NCBI RefSeq assembly: GCF_019399895.1
Contig: NC_091869.1
Span: 2,480,001 to 2,544,000, forward strand
Direction of reading: 5' to 3'
DNA length: 64,000 nt
From: Cardiocondyla obscurior
Lineage: Eukaryota > Arthropoda > Insecta > Hymenoptera > Formicidae
Shown: in pieces, positions 8,300 to 22,848 of the stretch
Layout: each line of letters starts with the position of its first letter
How positions within the stretch are numbered: position 1 is the first letter of the stretch
Position numbers and translations under genes: made by a program
The notes under the pieces: generated by a model
Told to the model about the DNA's origin: nothing
The model's input: only the letters and a program-made list of their open reading frames with translations
The model's database searches: none

Positions 8300-11200
8300 T
8301 TCAACGTAAACGCGTCACCAACAAGAAGATTAAAAAAAAAACATTAAAAAAATTAATTAACTCTAAATAATCTGATAGCGTATGTCGTACGTAAAAGCAA
8401 GATGCATTTTTGTAATTTGTCGAGAAAGAGAAATCTCACAAGACGTGAGAAGACACTTGAGGTGAGGAACAATGCACCGAGCGCACACGTATATTAGGCA
8501 TTTAGAAAAATTGTCTCGCGTTACCAGTCTCATTGGCAAGTTACCTGAAAGAAATAGAACCAACGTGATGTCACAGCTCACTGCTGTCGCTAGTAAAGAA
8601 GACATGTATGACGACAAAGAGGAAGGGGAAGAGACGCGAGCCGTCCTCCCTTCCTCACATTCGTGGCGCGCGCCTACTCCCATCCACCGGCTCTCCTTTT
8701 CCCCTTTCGTCCGGTTTTATCCTCGCCGAGCGGACGCGCGTGTATGAAGGGCGCACGCGTTCTTGCTTGGGTCTCGTGCTTAAGGGCGCTTGTGTGGGGG
8801 ACGTGCGAGCGCGTATACGCGCGCGAAGAGCCGCGTTCTCGTGCACGCGTGTATGTGTGCGTATGCGTGCTCGCGCGTGGAACAGGTATACGCTCTCCTC
8901 GTTTCTTCTTCTTTTTTTTTTTCTTTTTTTTCTTCTCTCCCTTTCGGTTCTTCCTCACGTCTCTCCTCGCGAGTCTATCTTCCTCCTTGTCGAAAAGGCG
9001 ACGCGTGAGGGAGCGTTATAGGGCGGCAGGGTTTCTCGCTGGACATTCCTATGTGAATAAATAAATGTCAGGCGAACGCTTGACGGTTGGATAGATAATA
9101 GACGCGCGCATGCTTTGAACCTCTTGATAAAGACGTGTAGGACGCGGAAAGAGATAAAACACCTCGACGTATCAATGATGCGGATGTTTCTGCTCGCATG
9201 AGTGAAGTAATGACGGAAAATTTGTCATATTTAACTGCAATTTAGTCAGAGCGATCGTACGCGCAAAGAATAGACGAGGAACGATTGGGGGAGGGAAAAA
9301 GAATAAAGATAAATTCGTGACAGTCTTATTATCTTATACTTTCGAATTAGAATTTATTTTGTAATTATATTCCTCGGAGGGCCCTCTCGATTCTCTCTTC
9401 CTCTTGCCAAACATGCTCGCCGCTAATCACCGTGGAATTAATTACTGTGTCGAGTGGCGAGATGAACGATGCCACGTTCGTGCTCAGCCGAGAAATCAAC
9501 CCTTGCAAGGGCGCGGCGTCGACTCGGATGCAACTGCGATTTCGAAACACGCGCTGCAGTGGCCTTGCGCGCCTCGGGCGCGGTCTTAGACGTTATTTAG
9601 ATCCTCCGGATCATTGTCCCGCGCGATCATAGAGATTAGGGCCTTTCTCTGCTTGGCGGGATGAAGTATGGACCGTGGATGCGCTATGCAGTCGTTACAA
9701 TTTCTTGCAGCCCCGTTTGTTCCCCGTCATTTCCACGACGCGGCCGTTTAAAGGCAGTTTAGCTCTACAACACTTTGTTATAATAACACACCGGTGCTGA
9801 TTTGTGTCTATTACACGTTGGAGTTTAAGTATCGAAGTACGAATGGTTAGCAATGATTATAGTTTGTCTTTTTTTTTTATATTTATATTTTTATATATTA
9901 TATTTTATTCACGTCCCGCGCGAGAATTTTTTTAGATTTCTAATTATCTCCAGGCGCTTTATAGCAGCGGCATAATTAATAATAATTATCCTTGAAAAAT
10001 AGTGGGTACTAGAATTAAAAAAAAAAAATCTGAAAACATGTCTTTAACAGAAAATTAAATATTACAATCAATTCGTAAAAAAAAAAAATTAGACATGACA
10101 TGTGCAACACAGGTTTGCCACGAAAATATGTGTTTTCACGTGTCGGCAGGTCGACACCGGCTCGCATATGTAAAGTACAAATACTTCAATGTTCCGGAAT
10201 GAGCAGGGAGCCGTGGAGGGCATTTCGAGGGAGAGAATTTACCCATGCGTACGTCTATTTCGTGTAGGGTCATGTGGGGTAGTTGCCGAACGGAATATAA
10301 TCGGCAACACATATGGCGTGTAAACGTATGCAGGCAGTGCGTATTGGTGCATGCGCCAACGTACCTAACATATGTCGCAGCAGGTTGGCCGGATACCGAC
10401 GTTGCTGATTAATTCATTCGTATCAATGCCACGAAGATTTTTTTTTTCAACCTATGCATAATAATGAAAAATAAAAATTAGTCTATGAACGTTAGAAGGA
10501 TTGCGTAGCCCGAAATATATTTAAGTAGTAACCGGATTGATTAAATACCGCCAACGAATTAATCGTAAACGTGCGTGAAAAAATCGTAAAAAGAAACAAA
10601 TTTATTTATTTGATAAGTTTCTTGGGCGTCTAATTAAAGAAGTTCGTAAGAACTGTTGTACAAGAAATGTTCGATAAGGTTAATGTCAGCACAAACAAAT
10701 GCGATCGCCGTGACGACCGATGCATAATTCCCTCCCCCCGTTTAAGTATAAAACTACAAAGGCTTTACGGCTCCATCGGCCGCTGTGAGCGCATCGCCAG
10801 GCTGATTAATGATCCACGACACGTTCCACGCGAATCGCCACAGTTGTGGTTTTCCATGCCTCACGCGAGGCAACCTTGCCGGTTTTATCACTGAGAGACG
10901 TCTTTTTCGCGAAGCAACCAACACACGTATGCCGCGCGCGACTCGCAAGGATGAAGCGTAAGACAAGTTGTGCTTTTGATAAGTTACAATTTCAATCTTT
11001 CGCAAAACGTTGCGGTTTAATTATATATGAGACATATATTTTTGAAACTCGCCGCCTCGCCCGATGGAGAACGAGATAGCTAATCCCAAGAATCATACGC
11101 GTATCATGCAAACCTGATATGGTAAACTTGCATTAATAATATCAGCCATAATTAACTACCCGCATAGATAATTACGATTTTTCGTGACGACCGTATCAAA

Positions 11201-14200
11201 TATCTGGCCATCTCTTTTAGTACTTTTTTTTTTTTTTTTTTTAAACGCGCACGTCAGATTCAAATTCTTCATTTTTGTTTTAATATTATTTGCTAATTTA
11301 TTGCAATTACTCGTTTCAATCACCGGTGCTCTTATTCTTCCTCGCCGGTTGTGCGCGTAAAAACGGCGTTGTCGTAAAATCAGAGATCGCGGCTCTGGTG
11401 ATCGGCGCGACGATTCTTCTCGATCAAGATTTATCGTGCGAACGGTCCTGCGTACCTTGGGCATAATCCCGAGATAGACCCGCGTCCTTCTGCGGCGGAT
11501 CATTCGACGAGTCATTTTTCACGTGAACGCACAAAGGGAACGCCATCCGAGAGGAAAAGACGGCGCGCGCGCTTGCAGAACTATCTGGTTAGGCTATCTG
11601 TACAACGACGACGGACATCTCGCCGGAATTTTTCATGCCCGACAAAAGGTAGAATCACGATCCTCCACGGGGCTTGGCCCCAGCCGTTGAAAGCCTCGAT
11701 CGAGCTACCGTCGATCGTCATCGATGATCCGAGGCGGCGATATCTCTCGGGAAAAGAGTAAGAGAAGCGGCTACCAAATGCGGCGGCTACGCGAGCAAAC
11801 GGTCCTTCCACAAGAGAAGCTCCATTTGCCCAATCATATTAACGTCAGAATATTAAACGATCAATTCCCGCGTAATCTCGGCGATGTCGTTTTAAACGGA
11901 ACCTTGGAAGTAGTATCGATATCCGTATAATGTTTCTCTTGCCGTTCAGAAATTGCTCTACGATATTGCGTCACAGTACTACGTTTATGAACCGTCGTAG
12001 TACCGGTCGACAATGATGCCATTCATCTTCTATCTCGTCGCGTTTTATCGTCGGCTAATATTAAATCCAGTTTACGTTGTCATACATATACACATATGTA
12101 TACGAGAAGAGGAAGAAGAGGAAACTTAAAGTTGAATATTAAATTTGAAACGCAAAATTGATGTTCTTATATTACAATACATATATTTATTCGTCGGACT
12201 CTTTGCGAAAATTTTATTGTACAATTTTAATGATCGCAGCTTCGACCACTTTGTGGTCTCCCAAAGTTTTCGGGACGCTCGAGGGCTTTTCTCATCTTCT
12301 TCTTTTTTTTCTGTTCTCTCGTCGCGAAGGGAGAGTCTGTTCCTCGGTACATCTACCTGCTACCGTGCACCGCGTTGGTGGAGGGTCGGTACGGTTTTTT
12401 TGACGACGTTATCTAAATTGTCACCGTGTGCGATCGGGCGCCGAAGAATGTCAGATATTCCAAGATAGGCTTAATTACAAGCGTCGAGGGATTGAACGGA
12501 AAGAGAGAGAGAGAAGAAAGGGAGAGAAAGAGGGACCGCGAGAGCTCACCTTCGTCGTAAAATCCTTTTCCCTGCCTGGTGGCCCACGTTAAAGATCGAA
12601 TCGTGTCCTTACGCATTAATCGATTAAATCTCGAAAGACCTTGAATACATTAGCCGGAGAACAAGACGCCGTGCAAGAAATAAAAAACGGCGGTGGACCT
12701 TTCTCCTTGAACCGCGGTGAATACCGGCAACGATGAAATATCGCGGAGATGCGTTTGCCGATTGGAGCCTCGTTCACACTATCTACGAAGCCGACGGCGT
12801 CGTGGAAACAAGTCAATTTATTATAATTTTCATGGAAACCGAAATTTCCTCAGCTGATCGATTCGACAGAACTATTCTTATTCAACCGCTACTTCCATTT
12901 GCGTATCGTCGTAATTTTCTCATTTTCTCATCGTAATATATATTCGCTTAAGTATACCTCACTAAAATGCCGATTAACGTCGAGAACTTTGACGAGAGGA
13001 CGGTACCACTCGGAGAAATTGCATCGGTTTCCGGAATCGAGCGAAGTAAACACTTACGCTCAATTGTACCGCCTACAATTTCCCATCTGCCTTCTAGTCT
13101 ACCGCTCGACGGCACGCAATTCCTCGTGCGTCTCGTGGACATGCATATATCGTGCAGCTGATAACGACCGTGGCGATTTTCGCGGGGCGCGATGTGAGGT
13201 AGGATGCGGGCAGAAGTGTGCGCGTGCACGTATGTCGCGGCGCGTTTCCACTTTCACGAAACGACGTGGTCTACCCTGAAAGGTCGGATGCAATCGCTCG
13301 GATGTCAAGGTCTCGCGGTCAAGGCCGCGAGCACGCGAGCCCAGCTCGTTTACCTGTGACCCGCGAAAGGTCCGGGATCCCGTCGCGCCAGGTTGGGGCA
13401 CCGCCGGCGGAGAACGGGGGACGGATTGGGGAGGGAATAAAACATTTAAATATCTCTTCTTCCTTGCCGCCGCCGCCGCCTTCCGTGCGAATGAGCGGCG
13501 AGGTTAATAATAAAACACCTTAGCGCGTGTATCGACTCCTTGCACTCGCGCGCGACCGAGTAACACCTGGTTACAAGCGAAGAAAAATAGGCAGGAATCC
13601 CGCTTTCCCGGAGGTCTTCCTTGTAATCGCGATCAATTACAAGAATAATCGTGTCCCGCGGTGTCGAGTTGAATTCGAGCAACCGCTAATTAACAAAGCA
13701 CGAACACGGACTTTATGAAAGACGAAATAATTTGACTCGCGATGTGATGATAATAATAACATTGTAGATTTACTTTGCTTCTTGCGAATGAGCGAGAGCT
13801 GTGATATAATGATATTGCTTATCGATAAAACGTTTCAGGAATCTCGAATCTCTGTTAAAAAAAATTTTTCTAACTATAATAGACTTTTTTTTTCTTTCTC
13901 GAGTGCAAAGATATTTTTTAGATTTTTCTATCTACTTTGATAATTTTAATAACTTCAAATAAATAATTCGTGCAGTATTTCCCTCTCCCCCCCCGTCTCC
14001 CCTTTTATAATGATTATCTGAAACGACATTTAAGATTGCGGCAAAAATTCAGAGACTACTTATAAAGTTTGTGTTCCAATGTAATTATCTTTATCGCTGC
14101 GTCACCCCGAAACGTTGCAATGCTCATTCGCGCAGAAGGCACGATCGGTCCACGAGTCGCACGCAAAAAAGTGGGCCTCGAAAAGGGCGCTCACTGTTCC

Positions 14201-17010
14201 GAGGTGCTAAAAACCTCGATAATCTCGGCGAGTAATAACGAAGGACAAACCTCAAAAAGGATCCCCGAAAGGAGGCGTGCCAAAAAAGATACCAAAGTGC
14301 GGGGCAGGACTCGAGAGGGGAAAAAGGATAAGTACAAGGCCCTGCGAAGGGAAAAGAAAGAGAAGGGCGTGGAGAAGAAGGACAAGAGAAAAAGGCTAGC
14401 AGAGAGATTTTCGAGATAACGAGCATGGCGTGCGCTCTTTCTTCTTTCGTATCTCTAAGCGCGAATGCTCCCTTCCCCTCCCTCCGTTAATTACATCGCC
14501 CAATTTTAATTGTATCCGGTGAAATAATGAGTCAATGATTGTCAATGATAAAATGCCGTCGAAAGAGAACTCGATCGGCTTTCAATTAAAATATATTATC
14601 ATTTCTTGGGGGAATAATAAATTGTGCATAATGCGCAGCGTGTTTTCGAATGCGTGAGAATAGATGATGAGGAAAGACCGTAAGAAGATGAGAAGATGAG
14701 AAAGCAAAAAGGCCGGCCTGGAAACGAAACGGCAGGTGGAATTCGCACGAAATTTACTTGCGATTGGCCGCGCGACGTATTTTGCGAGAGAAAAACGGAG
14801 TACGATACGGGCGGTAAGAAGGGAGCTATTTCAGATTATTTTTGCAATGGTTAAACTGCTAAACGTTTGCAATAAAATTTTTTATCATTTTAATTACTAC
14901 GCTGCAACTGAAACTAAAATCGATACGTTTGTATACAGAGACCTAACTTTAAACGAGAGACGGGAATTCCTTTTCGACGTATACAAGGACGCCGGCTAAT
15001 AATTTTTCATATTGTTTGTACTTCACGGAGTTTTCGTTAAAAAAAAAAGAAAAAAAAAGAAATGCACGTCACGAATTTATATACATCTCGAAACCTGTTT
15101 CGTATGTTTGCGCGAATAGTAGATTACGGAGCGCTATCGCGCCTTTTGTCGGAGAATTTCCGAAATCACGGAGGCGTTAATTCGCTAATATTTTGTTATT
15201 TGTTGAGTAGTAGGATCATAGGTGCGACGCAGGTAAATAACGATTTTTCCCTTTACGAAAGAGAGGCTCGCGCTCGGTGTAGAAAGGCTGTCGATGTCTC
15301 GAGGATTTCTGTAATTTAAGTGGTGTGTCGATGATGCTATAAGACGCGTGCCGCGGCTTCTCTGTCGCTTTTCACGATCATGAAACTTTTACGTTGATTA
15401 CAGGAGAGATATGAGACGACACTTTGAGGATGCGGGCCTCCGAGGCTACCAATTACGATGGCAGCTGCCGTCTCGAATATATATTCCGGCACTCATGTTA
15501 TTTGGTCTGTTAGATATCGATATTTAAGCGTCATCGATCAATTTTTTAAAATATATCTCGTACCGGGAACTTTTTTTACTTAAAAATGTTTGGTTTAAAA
15601 ACAAAATAGTTAACGCGGGAACACCTGCGGTAGCGCGTCTGTATGTAAGATTTCTCAAACATTTTAATTTACATTTAACGGTAGGAGAACGTTCGCGAGT
15701 AATTTCCCTACCGTTACTCACAAGTTGACAGCATTTCACTTTATTTTTTGTATAAAAGTTTTAATTATTACGGACACGTGGCTCGGGTGATAAGCTCTAA
15801 ATTATGAAGCAATATCGAATTCGTATTTATTATCACCTGCGGAAGTTACTTTTGCTTATACCATTTAAAGGCTTAAGGTTTCATTCGAAATTCCTCGATA
15901 TTTTAAAAGTTGTGCAATAATTTGAGAGAATATTCATAGAGATGTCTTTGCTTCTTCTTTGCCGCATTAGTAAGAGTTATTTTGTAAGAAATATGCGTGT
16001 AATTACGCTGCAACATATCGCACGAATTTTCACCGGCGATTATAACGGAATAGAAAAAAAATATATTTATGGTAATAGAATAAAGTAATAATTATCTAAT
16101 TTCGAACGCACTCGATTAAGTACAAATATTAAAAAATAAACCTACGTTTAATTTTTTGCGCGCGAGACGCTCGTTCCTTTTTCGTCGAATGTCGCTCGAT
16201 TAATCGGGTTCGTAATTTTTGCGCGACCGACACCTGGTTTAATACACAACTTTGCGTAAAGATAAAAAAAAAAAAAAAAAAACAAAAAAAAACAAACTGT
16301 CACATTTAAAACTCAAAGATATATTGATGACACGCACTCTCGTGACGCGCGATTTCGCGGGCAAGCGCGTGCTTCATCAAGATCACGTGATACGCATGCA
16401 CGCAGAAAGAAATTTCGTACATCGGGATTCATCTTTGCTCGATACACCTGCCTACGAGGCCAGGAGCTCATTTAATGTCGCGCGTTACGTCAGAGCGAGA
16501 CTTCGAAGCGAGGCCTTTGCCGAAGAAAGGACCGACGCGTATGAGCAGTTACTTTCTTTGCGAAGAATAACCAAAGGGGGAGAAGAGATACCAGATATTT
16601 TGCGAGTAAAAATAAAAATTTTTTTCAAATATTTTCATCGCCGTGTGGCTTTCGTTCCTCATTAGCGCTGATTACTTTTTCGAAAATGAGCCAACGTTTA
16701 CATAAACAAAAGCGTGAAGGGAAAATAAATTGAGAATAAATTAATTAAATATGAAAATTAGCGATTTCTATATTCAATTTACGACGTGCACCTGCGGCCA
16801 ATTAATCTTCCCTAGCGCTGTAAGATAATTGCGTTCTCCGTTCGATACTTTGTAATACAAGTGTTGACGTAAATAATCAATGAAAATGACCAGTGACCCG
16901 ACCGAAGTCTGTCTAATTCGAATAAGTCTAGGGACAAATTTTAATTTTCGTACTTCTCGGTCTCCCCCGGGCACTCTTTCCTCCCATTCTCGCCGTCGAG
17001 TTCAAGAAGT
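8300..17010. other. Non-coding DNA upstream of ASH
   Basis: Holds CpG-rich segments (about 8640-9020, 13170-13440), a purine-rich stretch at 14330-14410, homopolymers, and a GGCAGCTGCC palindromic E-box at 15460-15469. Open frames up to about 137 codons exist, but none shows a domain, codon bias or supporting splice structure. A plausible home for distal ASH enhancers (inference). Confidence 0.4.
12501..12534. repeat. GA-rich purine tract
   Basis: A mostly AG/GGAA run with GAGAG elements of the kind GAGA factor binds in flies. Regulatory use is not shown. Confidence 0.6.
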
Positions 17011-17503
17011 TAGGCAAGGTGTCGACGGTGGCCGTAGGAACGTTGGGAGTCCGTCGGGCTGCAGGTGACGAGTCCGGTGGTCCTCTTTGGCGCACGACCC
17101 TGCTTCAGTGTGCGTGCTTGCGTGCGTGCATGCGTGTCACCGTACATGAAAAAGGACGGCGGCAGGGTGCCCGGCTTATCGGTGCGCCAAAGAGAAAGAA
17201 AGAGAGAAAGCAAGGTGGACGAAGGACAATAATATTTCGACTCCTGCGACAGAGAGAGAGAGAGATGGGAGTAGGGTACACGAAGTTAAGAAACCGAAGT
17301 GGTAAGAGGGGAGGGCGAGGAAGAACCGGGGTACAGGAACGAGTGCCGTCGGAGAGAACCTGTAAAATGGTGTACGAAGAGAGCCGAGGCGGCGGAGGGC
17401 GCGTGGCAGAGTCCAGCTGCAGCTGCCGTTTTCGTCGTCCGCGTGTGCGCGAGGGGTTCGACATCGGTCCTCCTCTCTCTTTCTCTCTCGTTTTTTTCCT
17501 TTT

Positions 17504-17541
<38 letters not shown>

Positions 17542-17780
17542 CCTTTCTTTTTTATCTTTTCTTTCTCTTTCGGTCCCTTTCTCTCTACCCGTCTCTCTCG
17601 GCCTCTTCGGCCTGGGTCTTACGCGCGCGTGCTCGCCGGTGCCGTGGCGCGCGCCAACACTCATTAACGCGAGGCTCCGCGCACTTTCGCGCGAATACGC
17701 ACCACGGAGACGCGCTCTCGCCTTTCGCCTCTCACCTCGCCCATTCTTCACCGGCACCCGGGAATTAATATACGGCATTA
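17011..17780. other. GC- and low-complexity-rich block
   Basis: Contains overlapping frames of up to about 250 codons on both strands. They are Arg/Gly/Ser/Leu-rich, driven by the CT tract and GA-rich DNA, and not convincing as genes. Two CAGCTG E-boxes 6 bp apart lie at 17414-17425. Confidence 0.4.
17467..17600. repeat. CT-rich pyrimidine tract
   Basis: An almost pure C/T strand of about 130 bp, including an uninterrupted (CT)n run at about 17515-17542. It creates long Ser/Leu/Phe-rich frames on one strand and Glu/Arg/Lys-rich frames on the other, which are compositional artefacts. Confidence 0.85.
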
Positions 17781-19740
17781 ATTTGCAAATGGCAAAAATC
17801 CGATCGCTTAAAACGACGTCTTAATGAACGGTCGTAATGACCGTTGAGTTACCGGCGTGCGTAAAGAGGGAGATTATTAATGAGTCGCGATAATTACGTG
17901 ACGCGTGTCCCTCGTGTATTTTACCGTTCGGAGATTATTAAACTGTTGACTCCGCAGCGACGTCTAGAGACAACGGGTTCGAGAGAATGCCACGGCGATA
18001 AGGTTGATTACGTGCCTCGCCTGCAGTCTGGTTCCGCCGCGTCAAACTGCAATCGAGATTCCAACGATCGGCGACTGTTATTTTTTAGTTATTTGATTAT
18101 TTTCTTTTTATAACGGTAGCTTAATTAAGACGAGCCATCGTCTTGATGTACGTTACTTGATGAATTTTGTAATAACCCGAAAAGTTTGGCAATGCGTGCC
18201 AGGTGAGCGTTACAATTTTATGAAGTGTTGCGAGTATCTTGAAAATTGCTACATTTTGCAATAACGTAATCGCGGAGTTAAAAAAAAAAGAAAAAAGAAA
18301 AAACAGTACCGCCAATACGCACGTTCTTCTCTGAAAATGACTGGTAAAAGTAATTAATATAAATTAATTGATGTATTATCAAGAGTTAAGTAATACGGCG
18401 TAATACGTACCAAAGCGTCTCGAGAGAGAATTTAAGTAATAGGTACAGGTGTAATTACGAGTATAATTTGGACTGTAATAATTTGGAAAATATTCTGAGC
18501 TCCCCCTTTCCCGAAGTCTTGTAACATTCCATAATACTCGACGTTGTAGATTACATTTGAGTGACAAACTCTTCGACCTCGCGCTAACGTGTGCAAGAAT
18601 TTCTGGTTCCGATGAAATAGTACTTCAAAGCCGGAGAAAATTAAAATCGTGAAGGTACCGTTTTTCGATGAAAAGACACGGTGTAGTTGCCGTGGAATTC
18701 GACAGAAAAAAAAAAAAAACTTTTCATGAGAACTCCTTAATTAAGACGAAGCGCCGGAGATGTATACGTATATAATTTTAATGCGGCACTTTATATAAGG
18801 AGGTTTTAAATCTGCTCGGATAATTATTTGGTGAACGTACGCTTTCGTGTGCGACATGCCGATCGACATGCGGCGTGCATTATCCGGCCGTCGTCGGCGC
18901 GATTATTTATTAGCTTCACCAAAGTGACGCTTTCGAACTTGCACGAGGTAAAAACTTGATTCGCGATATTTAAAACGTATCCCCGCCGGATCAATAACTT
19001 TTTTCACCGAATGGGACCGTTGACATAAAAAGGAGATGCCTAAAGGGAGACATTAACATTTCCGCGACGAAAAAGAATTCGGGATCGCAGAGACCCACCG
19101 CGGGATATGGACATCGGGACGGAATAGTATTAGCTAGATGCCTAGGAGGACTATAATAACAACAGAACATCGCATCAAAGTGTAATATAGTATCGAAGTT
19201 ATAGGCTGTTGCATTAATTTCGGCACAGGGGGTACGTGCCGTGGCTTTCGAGATAAGAGCGGGCAGCTTCTGGCGGCTTTTATCCGCCGCTCACGCTGAG
19301 AGAGGACTGGGGAGTTAACTGGCAAATTAGCGGTGCGCAACGTTAACATCCTATCAAAACGCTCGTAACTGCCTGTGTCTTCCCAGTTAAATTAGTCGAG
19401 ATTTCGCTTCGCTGCGACTCCGAGGCTTCGCCGATCTTTCGCCGATCCGCGAACGGCGCGCGCGCGACGCGCGTGTGTGGACCACGGCTGTAAATAAAAG
19501 ATCTTATACTTCGTATCGGGAGATCGAGTGGGTTCCCTCCTCCGACAAGGCTAATCGCGAGCCTTCGGCAAATTAGAAATGAATCCCGGCCGGGAATAAT
19601 CCTGGCGACTTTGATCTCCAATGTCGTAGGAAATACTAATAAACCAGCCACTAAATATCATATAGGCTGCCATTGCTAGCTAATTTGAATACCGGGGAAT
19701 TGTTAACCCTAGCCTCCGTCGGTTGAACGTATCGATAAAA

Positions 19741-19772
19741 CCGACGTGAGTCATCGATGCCGACGTGAGTCA
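19741..19772. repeat. Direct repeat carrying two AP-1-type sites
   Basis: CCGACGTGAGTCA occurs at 19741-19753 and again at 19760-19772. Each copy contains TGAGTCA, the AP-1 (Jun/Fos) consensus. The copies are 19 bp apart, close to two helical turns. Confidence 0.5.
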
Positions 19773-22700
19773 CGCTTTATTTGACAAAAGAGGGAAGGCT
19801 ATTTTTATATACAATCGTATAGCTCCCTCGGTTAATTAAACATTTTCCTTTATGCGAATATCGGTAATTTATATTATATTCCGTTATATTAATCAATTCT
19901 TCTGGCGATTGCAATTTCACGAGAGGTACTTTTTCGACCGGTCCTATCCTCTTTTTCCTCGCACCCGGCTGATCGTGATCGGCGGGCAAAACACTTTTTA
20001 CGACATTATCCTTCGTGACGTGGCGACGATCGTTTATCAATGCGAATAATGATGACGGGAGTTTCGCGTACGTGCACACAAGTGTCCGGTAATAAAGCCG
20101 GTGCTAACCGTAGCAATAACGATCCGGTCTCTCCTGGCTCAATGGCTGAGGGGCTCAATAGCGGGGAATTGAAAATAATAGCGGGGTGGCCATTGTGCGC
20201 TCATGCTCCTTTACGAACCTCCCCCGCGTTTCTGACGTGACCGAGCACGACATGCGGATTTCCTTGGCCCCGAACCTCGATGAGGAACTGTTCAAATGGA
20301 CGATCGTCTGACCTCAGACGGAAATCAAGCGGAAAAACAACACGTTAAAATGTTTATTCAATCACGCGACTCTGTGAATTTTAAAGATCCCAGTTTGGAA
20401 ACGTTTCTCTTTAATATTCAAGTTTGCATCGAACACCGGTGGGGGAAGGGGGAGAAAAAAATATAATGGAAATCGTATTTCAGTAGCTTTATAATTTTGC
20501 TGGATCTAAGGAAGATTTAGGAAACTAAGTCCTTTCGAATATTAGTCACTGCATAAGGAAACTTTGTTGCCTCATTATTTCTGTTTTTTTTTCTCTTTAT
20601 TATATTTTTTTTTTTTTCCTTTTCACAAGTTTAAGCCTTTACCTTCTTTCCGACGAAACCACGAAGATCTGTTTGCGGCGAAATCTCGTGCGCCGTTCAA
20701 GCCCTTCATATATTAAGAAACGTAGCGCTTTTGCTCGCTGTAAAAATGTCGGCGGCAGCTAATGTGGTCCCCGGGTCGTGGGATTCGTATTAACATGCAT
20801 TTTTTATCTACCCGAGCGGCGCTGGAGTAATTTTATTATGCGGAATTGCGTTGCGCGGGCGTTGCGACGATTCCCTCGCTTATGCAAAGTAGCGCGCAAA
20901 GTCGTCGCGAAGTGTTCTTGTGTCAACAACGCGTGCAATATATTTTCGGCGGCGACCCGCAGGAGAAACCCGAATCGGTCCGAAGCATTCGCAAGATTGT
21001 TTCTGCAAGGCGGCGAAGTCGCCGTATATTAAGGAATAACCATTGAAGAATTAAGGGGAACAAAGTCGTCGCGCGAGTAATCTTCTATTCCGCAGGGCTG
21101 TCCCTTATAAAAATGTCGTCTTTACAACGTTCCTTCGTTAATCCAGTTCGAGATGCGGCTCGGAAAGTATCCCTCAGACGTCACAAGCCCTTCTAGCTAA
21201 AATTCCGCTAAAGCATTTTCGTAAATTTGATTTTTTATTACGCGCACCCCGCTATACGTTTACCGATTAATGCGATCGATGTACGCCCGCGTCTGCTTGT
21301 TAGGAAACTTATTACCGCCGGCATTCTGGACGAGTTTCTCTAACAGAGTTCCGATATCGCGTCAGACAAGTCGACACGGCTCGTCTACTTGAGTCGAGTG
21401 CGTGCCGTGCTACTTGCTCGCGCCGTGAGATTCCTGGGCGCGGTTAAGTGCGCGATCGGGTTAAGTAGAACGTGGATATATACGTGAAGAAGAGCGAAAG
21501 GAGCAGCAGCGTGAACAGAACGCCGACGTGCGCGTAGAGGGGATCGTTGGCGCGTGGCTCCGATCGTCCCCCCTGATCCCTTGACTTGTTCGCCGATCGC
21601 CGACTCGCGCGACTGTTCGGAAGGAGACGAGGAGAAGATCGAGAAAAAGAAAGACAAGGAGAGATCGGAAAGGAGACAGCGAGAGGGAGGCAGATGCCGT
21701 GGTGCTTCTTTCGGGGTCTACCTCTTACCCGGGGCGGCATTGAAGGCACGAGAGAGGAGCGCCGGCACCAGCGAGAAAGGCTGGTATAAGAGGCAAGCAC
21801 CTGCCGCGGGCGCACGGTGTCGGGCCGCGATCGCTCATAGCGCCTCCTGGCCCCGGCCGTTTGCCCATCGGCAGGCCCCTATGCCCACATCTCTGTCCGC
21901 CACGAAAAATCATCGGCCGGAGAAAGAAAAGAGCGCGACACACGTGTACCTGTCGTATAAAGTAGTCGAGTCATTAACTTAGTCGTCTCCCCTGCCCCGT
22001 TCAAAGACTCCGCTGCTCACCTCGTCCCGATCATCGTGACACCACTCGCCCCGTCGTATTTTCATGTCAGTGATAAGTCGCGCGGTCCAAGTCTTATAAG
22101 ATCAAGTCTAGCGACGCGTCGCGGTGATTTTAACTGGGTAAATGCTCGAACTTTGTATATTTAGTTATTTTTCCCTCAAGGATCGATCTTTTTAAAGCGA
22201 TGCCCGGCGCCGGGAATATTCGTAAACAAGTTGGCGGGAAGAAAAGGAAAAAGGCGAAGGAGTTAAGCCAGACCAGTCTGCGTAGACCAAGGGTATGAGT
22301 CGATGATGCCCGCATGGCCGGGCTGAAGGAATAGAAGACGAGGAACGGGGGTAGGAAAAAGATACACGGAGTTAGTAATGAAGCGCGACTACATGTAGGC
22401 AGTACTAACCCACTGAACGCAATGTCCGGCTGCATGAGCTCGAGACTATTAGAGTTTTTCTTAGCAACCGGTCTAGTGGCGTCTAGCTGCAGTCTGCTAG
22501 TCGTCTCGAGGATTCCCTTTCTTCCTCCCGAACGAGATGCGTCAAATGCTCGATACGTCGATTGCATTTTTGAAACTTGCAGCTTAATGCTTTTCTTTTT
22601 AATAAGCAGAATTTTAAAAAATTAATGCTTAAATTATTCCATTCCTCTTTTTTTTTTTTTTTAATTATTTTAATTTTTTTTTATATAATTACGTAAAAAA

Positions 22701-22848
22701 ACTAAGAGTCGTTTTTTGAATGAAATTTATGCGCGTGAGTCAACTTACATTGCGACGCAGTTAGAAAACAAACGGGTGTCGGAGATTCGATGAGGGTGTC
22801 GAGGAAGGGTGGCGCAGATTGTGGCGCTTGTTCTGATTACGCGTGATA

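Noticed and set aside
14069..14419. A 116-codon Lys/Arg-rich frame resembling a basic nuclear protein
   Set aside because: The basic tail is a translated purine tract; there is no family match I recognise and the opposite strand is open as well.
14733..14745. CAGGTGGAATTCG repeated exactly at 32186-32198
   Set aside because: Exact 13-base repeats are expected dozens of times in a 64-kb window by chance; the flanks do not match.
17019..17778. Long overlapping open frames (about 200-250 codons) on both strands
   Set aside because: They arise from CT/GA low-complexity DNA; residues are runs of Ser/Leu/Phe or Glu/Arg/Lys with no domain, and both strands are open at once.
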